A stretch of 16,861 bases of DNA from Bacilli bacterium. Its GTDB lineage: Bacteria; Bacillota_I; Bacilli_A; RF39; UBA660. The first letter of the stretch is position 1. Each line of letters starts with the position of its first letter. A program made the translations under genes and the position numbers. The notes under the pieces are model-generated. The model searched no databases. It had not been told where the DNA came from and saw only the letters and a list, made by a program, of their open reading frames with translations. The DNA is taken from the NCBI GenBank assembly GCA_016302505.1, contig JAEDNL010000028.1, positions 1 to 16,861 on the forward strand, written 5' to 3'. Of this stretch, positions 1-6,517 are shown in pieces.

Positions 1-14
1 TAACATCTTTCATA

Positions 15-43
15 ATTATATGATACCACAAAATCAATTAAAA
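15..43 (-). promoter_or_regulatory. Possible promoter for a gene left of the window
   Basis: On the minus strand a perfect TATAAT lies at 15-20, with a poor -35 candidate (TTTTAA) 17 bases upstream. It would drive a leftward transcript leaving the window. Bases 1-218 contain no gene I can support and are almost pure AT. The weak -35 makes this tentative. Confidence 0.25.
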
Positions 44-77
44 AGAACCATTAAATATTTTATAAGTGATAATATTT

Positions 78-97
78 TTGAATAGATTCATATTCAA
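78..97. repeat. Inverted repeat TTGAATA / TATTCAA
   Basis: A perfect 7-base inverted repeat with a 6-base loop lies in the AT-rich region left of the HU gene, about 35 bases upstream of the possible leftward promoter. It could be an operator or a weak hairpin. Neither strand has a strong T-run after it, so a terminator role is doubtful. Confidence 0.3.
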
Positions 98-218
98 CTT
101 TTCTAAAAAGTCCATAACATGTAAAAATTTTATTATATACTTAATTTCTTTTTATAATTTTATTGCTTTTGCCTCTTTTTTTACATTACACACTACTTTA
201 TATAATTTTTAATCAAAT

Positions 219-247
219 TAAAAAAGCCAATGAATCAGGCTTTTTTA
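219..247 (-). terminator. Rho-independent terminator of the HU gene
   Basis: On the minus strand the arms AAAAAGCC and GGCTTTTT (221-228 and 238-245) form a hairpin with a 9-base loop, ending in a T-run. It starts 2 bases after the HU stop codon, so hup is probably transcribed alone. Confidence 0.8.
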
Positions 248-520
248 TTAATTTAAAGCGTCTTTTAATTTGCTTCCAGCTTTAAATGATGCAACTACTT
301 TAGCAGGAATTTTAATAGGTTCTTTAGTTAATGGATTAATTCCATCTCTTGCTTCTCTTTTTTTAGCAGCAAATGTACCGAATCCTACTAATGCAACTTT
401 TCCTTCTTTTTTAAGTCCAGTTGTGATTCCTTCAAAAGTAGCATCTAATGCTCTTTGAGCGTCAGCTTTAGTTAATCCGGCTTTAGCAGCAACGAATTCT
501 ACTAATTCAGTTTTACTCAT
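248..520 (-). CDS. hup: HU-family DNA-binding protein
   Basis: A 90-residue HU protein, the usual length for the family. HU binds DNA as a dimer without strict sequence preference, bends it and compacts the nucleoid. The N-terminal MSKTELVEFVAAKAGLTKAD helix and the GFGTF motif before the beta-arm are visible. The arm carries the conserved INP segment (RDGINPLTKEPI), and the basic C-terminal helix ends in LKDALN. I chose the ATG at 520 because GGGAGG sits at the right distance before it and the next upstream ATGs would add residues not found in HU. The gene has its own extended -10 promoter and terminator. It follows topA in the same direction; both affect supercoiling, but they seem to be separate transcripts. 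Confidence 0.96.
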   Translation of the reverse strand: MSKTELVEFVAAKAGLTKADAQRALDATFEGITTGLKKEGKVALVGFGTFAAKKREARDGINPLTKEPIKIPAKVVASFKAGSKLKDALN

Positions 521-540
521 TATAATTACCTCCCATTTAA

Positions 541-570
541 ACATCATTTATTTTCTTCTTGTTATGATGT
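541..570 (-). repeat. Inverted repeat in the hup 5' leader
   Basis: ACATCAT (541-547) and ATGATGT (564-570) are perfect 7-base arms around a 16-base loop, inside the predicted hup leader and just upstream of the ribosome binding site. In RNA they could form a hairpin. A regulatory role is inference only. Confidence 0.4.
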
Positions 571-580
571 TTACATATTA

Positions 581-608
581 ATTGTAGCATAACTGCTTGA
601 AAAATCAA
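581..608 (-). promoter_or_regulatory. Promoter of hup (extended -10)
   Basis: On the minus strand TTGATT (603-608) is followed by a 16-base spacer and TACAAT (581-586). TGC precedes the -10 box, giving an extended -10. The predicted start is about 55 bases upstream of the hup ATG. A perfect inverted repeat, GCTTGA-AAAA-TCAAGC (595-610), covers the -35 element and may be an operator. Confidence 0.6.
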
Positions 609-640
609 GCAAAATCAATATTTTTTTACAAATTATACAG

Positions 641-2668
641 TTATTCTTTATCTTTATCACATTCGGGACATATAATACTATCCTTTTTAGTAACTAATAG
701 ACCATTACATTTCGGACACTTCTCACCAGTTGGTTTATCCCATAGCGCATACTTACATTTAGGGAAGTTATTACATCCATAAAATATTTTACCTTTACGA
801 GTATTTTTTTCTGTGATCTTGCCACCACACTTTGGACAATCACATATTTCAATTATTTGTTTTTCTTCTTTTTTAACATATTTACATTCAGGATAGTTTG
901 AACAAGCCACAAACTTACCAAATTTACCATTTCTAATAACAAGAGGATTTCCACACTCTGGGCATATTTCACCAGTTTCCTCTGGTGAAACTTTTTCCAT
1001 TTCTTTAAATGCTTGATTTAATAATGGTTCAAAATCATTATAGAACTTATCTAATACTTTATACCAAACTAACTTACCATCGGCTATTAAATCTAAATCA
1101 TTTTCCATATTAGCAGTATAATTAACATTTATTATTGATGAGAAAAACTCTTGTAATTTATCTGTTACAGTAATACCAGTATCAGTTGGATAAAATTTCT
1201 TATCTTTTATAGTAACATATTTTCTTTCTTTTAAAACACTTATTATTTTAGCATATGTACTAGGTCTTCCTATTCCTAATTTTTCCATTTCTGCTATTAG
1301 TTTAGCTTCTGTGTATCTTGGCTTAGGTTCAGTAAAATGTTGTGTCTTAAATGTTTCAGAACAAACTAATACTTTAGACTTATAATTTGCTAAATCTGGA
1401 AGTACTGTATCATTATTATCTTCAAAATCACTATATACTTTTAAATATCCATCAAATACTAACACTTGGCCATTTGCTTTAAAAAGATAATTATTATTCT
1501 CAAGTAATACTTCAGTTGCTTCAACTTTCGCATCAGCCATTAATGAACTTAATGTTCTAATATATATTAAATTATATAATTTATATTCTTCTTCTTTTAA
1601 ATATTTTTTAATAGAAGATGGTGTTCTTTTAATACTAGTAGGTCTAATAGCCTCATGAGCATCTTGTATATTATCTTTTTTCTTAGTAGTTTTAGTATAA
1701 CCTACATATTCTTTACCATAATTATCTGTTATATATTTTTTTGTTTCATTTACGAATAAGTCAGATAATCTAATTGAATCAGTTCTCATATATGATATTA
1801 AACCAACTGTTTCATTTTCTAAAGTAATTCCTTCATATAATTTTTGTGCAATAGACATTGTTTTAGAAGCAGGATAACCAAGTTTAGTAGATGCCATTTG
1901 AGTAAGAGTACTAGTAGTAAATGGAAGTTTACTTTGTTTGTTTTTAAGTTTCTTATCAACAGACTCAATATTATAAGCATTAGATAAACTACTCAATATA
2001 TCATCTGCTTCTTTAGAAGACTTTATTTCAATATCTTCACCTTTATATTTCTTTAAATCAGCTTTAAAATCTTTAAAATCAGCTGTAATAGTATAATACT
2101 CTTCTTTTATAAATGATAGTATTTCTCGTTCTCTATCAACTATAAGTTTTAAAGCAACACTTTGTACTCTACCAGCACTACTTCCCTCAGTTTTACTTCT
2201 CATAAGTTTACTTAATCTAAAACCAATTATTCTATCTAATATTCTTCTAGATTCTTGACTATGTACAAGCTCAGTATCTATATTTCTAGGACTCTTAAAT
2301 GCTTCCTTAATCGCAGGTTCAGTTATCTCATTAAATACAACTCTTCCATATTTACCATCTTTTAAACCAAGTGCTTCTTTTAAATGCCAACTAATAGCTT
2401 CTCCCTCTCTATCAGGATCTGTTGCTAAAATAATATTATCACTATTTTTAGCTTCTTTCTTAAGTTCATTTAATAATTTAGTCTTACCCTTCATAGTAAT
2501 ATAATTTGGTTTAAAATTATTCTCTAAATCAACCCCTAAGCCATATTTACCAGTAGTAGCTAAATCACGAATATGACCTTTACTAGATAATACTTTATAA
2601 TCATGTCCTAAATATTTTTCAATAGTTTTGCTTTTACTAGGACTCTCTACTATAACTAAGTTTTTCAT
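641..2668 (-). CDS. topA: DNA topoisomerase I (type IA)
   Basis: A 675-residue type IA topoisomerase, close to the B. subtilis length. It relaxes negative supercoils by nicking one strand and forming a tyrosine-DNA link. The TOPRIM domain opens with LVIVESPSKSKTIEKYLG and carries the metal-binding DPDREGE (residues 84-90). The catalytic tyrosine is Tyr293 in ISYMRTDS. Near the C-terminus are three four-cysteine zinc ribbons, with cysteines at 569/572/589/595, 611/614/632/638 and 651/654/667/670; the last is short and ends the protein. The ATG at 2668 has an AGAGGAAG ribosome site. The frequent neighbour dprA is not adjacent. I see no clear terminator between topA and hup, so some read-through is possible. 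Confidence 0.97.
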   Translation of the reverse strand: MKNLVIVESPSKSKTIEKYLGHDYKVLSSKGHIRDLATTGKYGLGVDLENNFKPNYITMKGKTKLLNELKKEAKNSDNIILATDPDREGEAISWHLKEALGLKDGKYGRVVFNEITEPAIKEAFKSPRNIDTELVHSQESRRILDRIIGFRLSKLMRSKTEGSSAGRVQSVALKLIVDREREILSFIKEEYYTITADFKDFKADLKKYKGEDIEIKSSKEADDILSSLSNAYNIESVDKKLKNKQSKLPFTTSTLTQMASTKLGYPASKTMSIAQKLYEGITLENETVGLISYMRTDSIRLSDLFVNETKKYITDNYGKEYVGYTKTTKKKDNIQDAHEAIRPTSIKRTPSSIKKYLKEEEYKLYNLIYIRTLSSLMADAKVEATEVLLENNNYLFKANGQVLVFDGYLKVYSDFEDNNDTVLPDLANYKSKVLVCSETFKTQHFTEPKPRYTEAKLIAEMEKLGIGRPSTYAKIISVLKERKYVTIKDKKFYPTDTGITVTDKLQEFFSSIINVNYTANMENDLDLIADGKLVWYKVLDKFYNDFEPLLNQAFKEMEKVSPEETGEICPECGNPLVIRNGKFGKFVACSNYPECKYVKKEEKQIIEICDCPKCGGKITEKNTRKGKIFYGCNNFPKCKYALWDKPTGEKCPKCNGLLVTKKDSIICPECDKDKE

Positions 2669-2697
2669 AATCTTCCTCTTTCTTCTTCACACAAATA

Positions 2698-2726
2698 ATA
2701 TTATATTGTATTATTTTTTTTGTCAA
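2698..2726 (-). promoter_or_regulatory. Sigma-A promoter of topA
   Basis: A perfect TTGACA (2721-2726) is followed by 17 bases and TAATAT (2698-2703). A perfect TATAAT overlaps this at 2700-2705, but with only a 15-base spacer. The ribosome site and topA ATG follow within about 35 bases. Confidence 0.75.
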
Positions 2727-2793
2727 GATATTTCCTCCCTATTATTATAATAAACCAAAAATATAAAAAACACTTTAAAAAAAATTAAATTTC

Positions 2794-2820
2794 ATAAAAA
2801 AAGAGTTCAAATGAACTCTA
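2794..2820 (-). terminator. Terminator of the cotY/Z-like gene
   Basis: AGAGTTC (2802-2808) and GAACTCT (2813-2819) form a perfect 7-base-pair hairpin with a 4-base loop, followed on the minus strand by TTTTTTT. The TAG stop codon (2818-2820) lies inside the first arm, so the terminator is built into the gene end. Confidence 0.85.
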
Positions 2821-3243
2821 CACACATTCTACAAATGTATCATTTAAACATCTAATACTACATAAACAATTACTATCCATAGTGAACAATGAATCAGTTC
2901 CTACATAAGGATATAATGATGTAGTATCAGGATTTTGAGTTAATACTCTAAAAGTACAACAACATCCATCTACTTTCTCTACTCTAAATACAGTACTAGT
3001 AGTCGTTTCACTATCACTTCTACTAATAGGCATAGCCCAAGGTGTTCCATTTCCACAGCAAGTATATAATTGAATTGGACGAGTATTGCATATTACACAG
3101 TTAGTTCCACCACCTAATGCTGGTCTATCACATGTAAGTAAACAACCATCAGGACAAGCATTTGATTGTAAAACATTTATTACTTGTAATATTTCCATAA
3201 TACAATTATCACAAGTATTGCAATTGTTTTCTTTATTACACAT
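2818..3243 (-). CDS. CotY/CotZ-family spore coat (crust) protein
   Basis: A 141-residue cysteine-rich protein. In B. subtilis, CotY and CotZ form the outer spore crust through cysteine-rich self-assembly. Here the FRVEKVDGCCCTFRVL segment and the C-terminal DSNCLCSIRCLND block match the family core (FRVE+V-G and the final C-C-I-CLN block). An N-terminal cluster (CNTCDNC, then CPDGC) is also present. I place the start at the ATG at 3243 because AAAGGAG sits 8 bases before it; an ATG 27 bases upstream lacks a site. The gene stands alone, with a sigma-K-like promoter and its own terminator, which fits late mother-cell expression. Whether it is CotY or CotZ cannot be decided. Confidence 0.85.
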   Translation of the reverse strand: MCNKENNCNTCDNCIMEILQVINVLQSNACPDGCLLTCDRPALGGGTNCVICNTRPIQLYTCCGNGTPWAMPISRSDSETTTSTVFRVEKVDGCCCTFRVLTQNPDTTSLYPYVGTDSLFTMDSNCLCSIRCLNDTFVECV

Positions 3244-3273
3244 ATAATCCACTCCTTTATTTCTATTCATTAA

Positions 3274-3300
3274 TAAGTTATGTATTTAAGTGAATTTTGT
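3274..3300 (-). promoter_or_regulatory. Sigma-K-like promoter of the coat gene
   Basis: On the minus strand AC (3299-3300) is followed by 16 bases and CATAACTTA (3274-3282). This fits the B. subtilis sigma-K consensus AC-N16/17-CATANNNTA at every defined position. It lies 31 bases upstream of the coat gene start, leaving room for its ribosome site. Confidence 0.65.
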
Positions 3301-3330
3301 TTACATATTTTTCCCAAATTATATAAAAAT

Positions 3331-3356
3331 AAATAAGCAAATTTCTTTGCCTATTT
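3331..3356. repeat. Imperfect inverted repeat upstream of the coat gene
   Basis: AAATA-a-GCAAA and TTTGC-c-TATTT form an 11-position stem with one mismatch and a TTTC loop. A short T-rich run (ATTTTTAT) follows on the minus strand, so it may act as a back-up terminator for the ribosomal operon. Otherwise it may be a regulatory hairpin for the coat gene. Confidence 0.4.
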
Positions 3357-3428
3357 AAAAGTTTTTTACCAATAATAAGTACTAATTACTTCATTGCAAC
3401 TCACACATCAATCTACTATTGTTTGACA

Positions 3429-3446
3429 TATGCAATTTTTTGCATA
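3429..3446. repeat. Perfect inverted repeat TATGCAA / TTGCATA
   Basis: Perfect 7-base arms surround a TTTT loop directly downstream of the rpmA terminator. Neither strand has a T-run after it. It forms the middle of three consecutive hairpins between rpmA and the coat gene. Confidence 0.4.
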
Positions 3447-3470
3447 GAAAAAAGAACTATTACTAGTTCT
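3446..3470 (-). terminator. Terminator of the rplU-prp-rpmA operon
   Basis: AGAACTA (3453-3459) and TAGTTCT (3464-3470) form a perfect 7-base-pair hairpin with a TTAC loop, followed on the minus strand by six T. The rpmA stop TAG (3463-3465) overlaps the first arm. Confidence 0.85.
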
Positions 3471-3747
3471 CATAAACACTAACTTGTTTTTTATCTTTTC
3501 CTTTTCTTTCAAACTTTACATTTCCGCTAACTTTAGCATATAAAGTATGATCTTTACCCATACCTACGTTAGTACCTGGATAAATTTTAGTTCCTCTTTG
3601 ACGATAGATAATAGCTCCAGCTTTAGCAACTTGTCCATCACTAAGTTTAGCTCCTAATCTACGACCAGCAGAATCTCTACCATTCTTTGTAGAACCAACA
3701 CCTTTTTTAGATGCGAATAATTGTATATTTAAATTCATTTTAAACAT
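3463..3747 (-). CDS. rpmA: 50S ribosomal protein L27 (with cleavable N-terminus)
   Basis: A 94-residue L27. The core SKKGVGSTKNGRDS reaches the peptidyl-transferase centre in the mature ribosome. It is preceded by the Firmicutes-type extension MFKMNLNIQLFA, which the Prp protease removes after FA in Staphylococcus aureus; the NIQLFA-SKKG junction here fits that site. The ATG at 3747 has AAGGAGG 9 bases upstream, while the longer reading frame upstream lacks a site. The start lies 8 bases inside the end of prp, so translation of substrate and protease is probably coupled. It is the last gene of the operon, ended by a hairpin. Confidence 0.96.
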   Translation of the reverse strand: MFKMNLNIQLFASKKGVGSTKNGRDSAGRRLGAKLSDGQVAKAGAIIYRQRGTKIYPGTNVGMGKDHTLYAKVSGNVKFERKGKDKKQVSVYEN

Positions 3748-4057
3748 CTTGGTTTTCCTCCTTAACTTTAATATTTTTATCATAATTATCCCTTAGTTCA
3801 TATATCATATTAACTAGGTTATTAAGTAGGCTATTTGTTATATTATCTTTCTTAATATTAATAATCTTTAAATCATTAGTATCAGTATAACTAACAGCTT
3901 CTTTGTCAAATTCAAGTATTGCATTTATTGTTGTAATAATCATTGTACTAAAAGATGCACAAACTATATCTTTTCCATAATCTGCATATCCTGCATGACC
4001 AATACAATGAATACTTTCTATGACATTATTTTTCTTACTTATTTCTACTCTAATCAT
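3740..4057 (-). CDS. prp: Ribosomal-processing cysteine protease Prp
   Basis: A 105-residue Prp (YsxB) protein. Prp cuts the N-terminal extension off L27, a step shown to be essential in S. aureus. The catalytic pair is visible as His21 in GHAGYADYGKD and Cys33 in DIVCASFST, with the usual spacing. It sits between rplU and rpmA, the arrangement in most Firmicutes that have an extended L27. Its ATG overlaps the rplU stop as TAATG, and its end overlaps the rpmA start by 8 bases, so the three genes look translationally coupled. All family features are intact. Confidence 0.94.
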   Translation of the reverse strand: MIRVEISKKNNVIESIHCIGHAGYADYGKDIVCASFSTMIITTINAILEFDKEAVSYTDTNDLKIINIKKDNITNSLLNNLVNMIYELRDNYDKNIKVKEENQDV

Positions 4058-4356
4058 TACTTAGTAATAGATTTAATAAGAATCTTAGTATAAGGTTGTC
4101 TATGTCCTTGAGTTTTTCTATATTTTTTCTTTGGTTTATATTTAAATACTAAAATCTTTTTTTGCTTTCCATGTTTTAACACTTTAGCAACAACCTTAGC
4201 TCCTTTAACAGTAGGAGTACCTACTTTACCATCAACATATAAAACTTCATCAAAAACAACTTCTGATTCTACTTCATTATCTAGTTTTTCAATATATAGT
4301 TCTTGTCCTTCTTCAACCATATATTGTTTTCCACCAGTTACAAATATTGCTTTCAT
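4057..4356 (-). CDS. rplU: 50S ribosomal protein L21
   Basis: A 99-residue L21, close to the usual length of about 102. L21 binds 23S rRNA in the large subunit. The conserved opening MKAIFVTGGKQYMVEEGQ and the basic C-terminal RNA-binding part (KYKPKKKYRKTQGHRQPYT) are clear. The ATG at 4356 has AAGGAGG about 6 bases upstream. It opens the rplU-prp-rpmA operon and follows an L21 leader RNA. Its strong promoter lies at the end of spoIVFB, so ribosomal expression can be separated from the sporulation genes upstream. Confidence 0.96.
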   Translation of the reverse strand: MKAIFVTGGKQYMVEEGQELYIEKLDNEVESEVVFDEVLYVDGKVGTPTVKGAKVVAKVLKHGKQKKILVFKYKPKKKYRKTQGHRQPYTKILIKSITK

Positions 4357-4448
4357 ATTATTCCTCCTTCAATAAGACTCGCTTTTGAGGTAAGACTAAT
4401 CTTTTTAAAACCTCTTCAATGCGGTTGTAGAGAAAGATTTCTACAAAC
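4357..4448 (-). ncRNA. L21 (rplU) leader RNA
   Basis: The roughly 90-base leader between the predicted transcript start and rplU can fold into at least two hairpins: TTGTAGA/TCTACAA (4425-4431 with 4440-4446) and GAGGT/ACCTC (4387-4391 with 4410-4414). Firmicutes rplU operons commonly carry such a leader, thought to bind L21 for autogenous control. Family membership was judged by position and hairpins, not by a covariance search. Confidence 0.65.
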
Positions 4449-4454
4449 ATGAGT

Positions 4455-4483
4455 ATTTTAGCATATTTATAATCTTCTGTCAA
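4455..4483 (-). promoter_or_regulatory. Strong sigma-A promoter of rplU-prp-rpmA
   Basis: A perfect TTGACA (4478-4483), a 17-base spacer and TAAAAT (4455-4460) preceded by TGC give a strong extended -10 promoter. It overlaps the 3' end of spoIVFB. Confidence 0.8.
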
Positions 4484-5201
4484 ATAGTTTAGATAAATAT
4501 TTTCTTTCAGTTATTCCATTTATAATATGATAATAATCTCTTTTAAATTTATTATGATTTGTAATTCTTTTTATTTTTTTAAAATTATAGTTATTTTTAT
4601 ATCTTTCAAATAAGAAATTAATATATTTATTTTCAATATTATTCATTTCTAATATTATTTCTTTTACTAAGAATAAGAATAATAAAAAAGATAATAATGT
4701 CTTTTTAGACAATAAAAATATTATCATAAATATTATAGATATAACAATAGTTAATTTATTTGATAACTTATATGAAAATAATTTATCAAGTATTATATTT
4801 AATAGTTTTCCTCCGTCTAAAGGAATAATTGGTAAAAAGTTAAATGATATTAATAAAAAATTTATCTTTTTTATTATAATAAATACATTATATGTTATAA
4901 AGTTATTATTAAAAAGTATTACTGCTATAAAATAAAAAATCATTTGAAATAGTAATCCACCAAATAAACTTAATAATTCTCTATTAGTATTTAAATTTAA
5001 ATCACTATCATATATAGTTAAACCTCCAAATGGATAAATAATTATTTTGTTAGTTTTTATTTTTACTAAACTACTTATAAAAAAGTGACCAAATTCATGC
5101 ATAAATATTATTAATAAAAGTATAAATATATATTGAAAATAACCTGATAAAAAAGATATAAGCATTGTTATATATGTTATATTATGTATTTCAATTTTCA
5201 T
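4467..5201 (-). CDS. spoIVFB: SpoIVFB, intramembrane metalloprotease (M50, site-2 type)
   Basis: A 244-residue hydrophobic protein. SpoIVFB cleaves pro-sigma-K in the outer forespore membrane, switching on late mother-cell genes. The zinc motif HEFGH (His35, Glu36, His39) lies in the second membrane segment, and the third ligand is Asp129 in NFLPIIPLDGGKLL. About five to six membrane segments are visible. The neighbour SpoIVFA is its known regulator, which makes this assignment firmer than a generic M50 protease. B. subtilis SpoIVFB is near 288 residues with a C-terminal CBS domain; here only about 50 residues follow the last membrane segment, so that domain seems missing or reduced. The start overlaps spoIVFA by 11 bases and has no clear ribosome site, which suggests translational coupling. 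Confidence 0.9.
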   Translation of the reverse strand: MKIEIHNITYITMLISFLSGYFQYIFILLLIIFMHEFGHFFISSLVKIKTNKIIIYPFGGLTIYDSDLNLNTNRELLSLFGGLLFQMIFYFIAVILFNNNFITYNVFIIIKKINFLLISFNFLPIIPLDGGKLLNIILDKLFSYKLSNKLTIVISIIFMIIFLLSKKTLLSFLLFLFLVKEIILEMNNIENKYINFLFERYKNNYNFKKIKRITNHNKFKRDYYHIINGITERKYLSKLFDRRL

Positions 5202-5745
5202 TTATATTAACTGGTTTATTATCTTTTAAAAGTACATAATAATATTCATTTGTAAGAGAGGTTCCTATTACATTTCCACTCTCTACATAATCATATAGTT
5301 TTACTTCTTCTTTTATATTACCATACCAAGCATAATATCCATTACTTTGTTGTACTATTACTGTATTATTATAGCCTTCTTTTTCACCTATATAAGTTAT
5401 AATACCACTATCTTTAATATATATATCTTCATCTTTATTTACTATATATTTAACTCCATCTTTATATTTTTCTTTGAGATCTTTTTCATCTTTCATAACT
5501 GTTTTTATATTATCATTAGTTTTAAATACTTCTGTTATATTATTAGTTATTTTATTTACAAAACTAAAATCTATTGTACTATTAAGTACTTTATCTATAA
5601 GAAAACTTTTAAATTTAGGACTATAATTACTAATTATAATTATTATCATAGTAAAAATAACTAATGTGAATAGTTTATTCAATATTTTTTTTAGAAAATT
5701 ATTGTTCTTAGAATCTTTTTTATTTTTATATTCTTCATATGTCAT
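5191..5745 (-). CDS. spoIVFA: SpoIVFA-like regulator of SpoIVFB (degenerate M23/LytM domain)
   Basis: A 184-residue protein with one membrane segment at about residues 26-39. A C-terminal LytM/M23-like beta domain runs from about 112 (GIITYIGEKEGYNNTVIVQQ), with YYAWYGNI and VESGNVIGT further on. The HxH zinc motif of active M23 enzymes is absent, as expected for SpoIVFA, which anchors and inhibits SpoIVFB until the forespore signals. It is shorter than the B. subtilis protein (264), mostly in the N-terminal part. It ends in TGA and overlaps spoIVFB. No Shine-Dalgarno precedes the ATG at 5745; instead a sigma-E-like -10 sits 5 bases upstream, so the message may be leaderless. Part of the identification rests on its neighbour. 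Confidence 0.82.
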   Translation of the reverse strand: MTYEEYKNKKDSKNNNFLKKILNKLFTLVIFTMIIIIISNYSPKFKSFLIDKVLNSTIDFSFVNKITNNITEVFKTNDNIKTVMKDEKDLKEKYKDGVKYIVNKDEDIYIKDSGIITYIGEKEGYNNTVIVQQSNGYYAWYGNIKEEVKLYDYVESGNVIGTSLTNEYYYVLLKDNKPVNINEN

Positions 5746-5750
5746 ATTAA

Positions 5751-5778
5751 ATATTATGTTTTTAATTTCTATTTATTC
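5751..5778 (-). promoter_or_regulatory. Possible sigma-E promoter of spoIVFA-spoIVFB
   Basis: GAATAAA (5772-5778), 13 bases, then CATAATAT (5751-5758) partly match the sigma-E pattern KMATATT-N14-CATACAMT. The -10 ends 5 bases before the spoIVFA ATG. The spoIVF operon is sigma-E-dependent in B. subtilis, which supports the call. The -35 is imperfect. Confidence 0.35.
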
Positions 5779-6449
5779 AAATTTTCATAAAAACTATAAT
5801 AGGAGTCACTACCAAATACTATATGATCTACTACTGGTATAGCCATTATTTTACCTAATTTAAATAAACTTTTAGTTACTTCTATATCTTGATGACTAGG
5901 TGTTGGATCTCCTGATGGATGATTATGCATCACTATTATAGAGTATGCACTTTCAAGTACAGCATATTTAAATATTTCTCTTGGATGAACACAAGATGTA
6001 TTTATTGTTCCTTTAAATAATAATTTATAACTAATTAATTTAGATTTTGAATCTAAATATATAGCATAAAAATATTCTTGTTTTTCATTATCAAATATAT
6101 ATTTAAAATATTCAAATATAATTTTAGAATTATTTAATTTAATACTATTTATATCAGTCATATTAATTCTTTTAGATAGTTCTACTATAGATAATAGTTC
6201 AATTGCTTTAACACGACCTATGCCTTTAATTTTAGTTAATGAATTAATAGTAGATGATTTTAACTTATCAATACTACCAAGACTATTTAATAATTTAATA
6301 GCAAGTGTCTTAACAGAATATTCACGAGTACCATTCTTCAAGATTATTGCAAGTAATTCTTCATTAGATAAATTTTCTACTCCATACTTAATAAATCTCT
6401 CACGAGGTCTTTCTTCTTTAATTATATTTTTAATCTTTATTTCTTCCAT
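5769..6449 (-). CDS. radC: RadC/YsxA family protein (JAB/MPN metal site)
   Basis: A 226-residue RadC-type protein. An N-terminal helix-hairpin-helix DNA-binding part (SLTKIKGIGRVKAIELL) precedes a C-terminal JAB1/MPN domain with HNHPSGDPTPSHQD (His175, His177, Asp188), the family's metal-binding pattern. Despite the name, a direct role in DNA repair is not established. I chose the ATG at 6449, which gives MEEIKIKNIIKEERPRER, because family members begin this way; a GTG at 6482 would add 11 residues. No start has a clear ribosome site. It lies 23 bases upstream of spoIVFA. In B. subtilis, radC and spoIVFA are separated by mreBCD and minCD, which are absent here. Confidence 0.9.
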   Translation of the reverse strand: MEEIKIKNIIKEERPRERFIKYGVENLSNEELLAIILKNGTREYSVKTLAIKLLNSLGSIDKLKSSTINSLTKIKGIGRVKAIELLSIVELSKRINMTDINSIKLNNSKIIFEYFKYIFDNEKQEYFYAIYLDSKSKLISYKLLFKGTINTSCVHPREIFKYAVLESAYSIIVMHNHPSGDPTPSHQDIEVTKSLFKLGKIMAIPVVDHIVFGSDSYYSFYENLNK

Positions 6450-6490
6450 ATTATTATAATAAGTCATAAATATCAAAAACACTTCTTTTT

Positions 6491-6517
6491 AAATAAAAAA
6501 AGAAATTATTTTCTTTT
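6491..6517 (-). terminator. Weak terminator of ylbL
   Basis: AAAAGAAA (6498-6505) and TTTCTTTT (6510-6517) form an 8-base-pair, mostly A-T stem. The loop is the ylbL stop codon itself, and TTTTTTTATTT follows on the minus strand. The low GC content of the stem lowers confidence. Confidence 0.5.

Noticed and set aside
2637..2726. A 29-codon reading frame starting with TTG behind a GGGAGG-like site, overlapping the topA start
   Set aside because: The TTG is part of the topA -35 box, the only promoter upstream would start transcription at the ribosome site itself, and the predicted peptide has no recognisable features. Chance is the simplest explanation.
5191..5193. Possible Mycoplasma-type code with TGA as tryptophan
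   Set aside because: spoIVFA ends at TGA at an expected length, and tryptophans in conserved motifs (for example NWYPGHM in RbgA) use TGG.
5347..5664. A 105-codon plus-strand reading frame opposite spoIVFA
   Set aside because: It is an antisense shadow of low-complexity Phe/Ile/Tyr produced by AT-rich DNA, with no ribosome site and no family resemblance.
6450..6482. Longer radC start at a GTG or at an intermediate ATG
   Set aside because: The extra residues (MFLIFMTYYNN) are not typical of the family, and no start has a ribosome site. The start that gives the usual RadC N-terminus was preferred.
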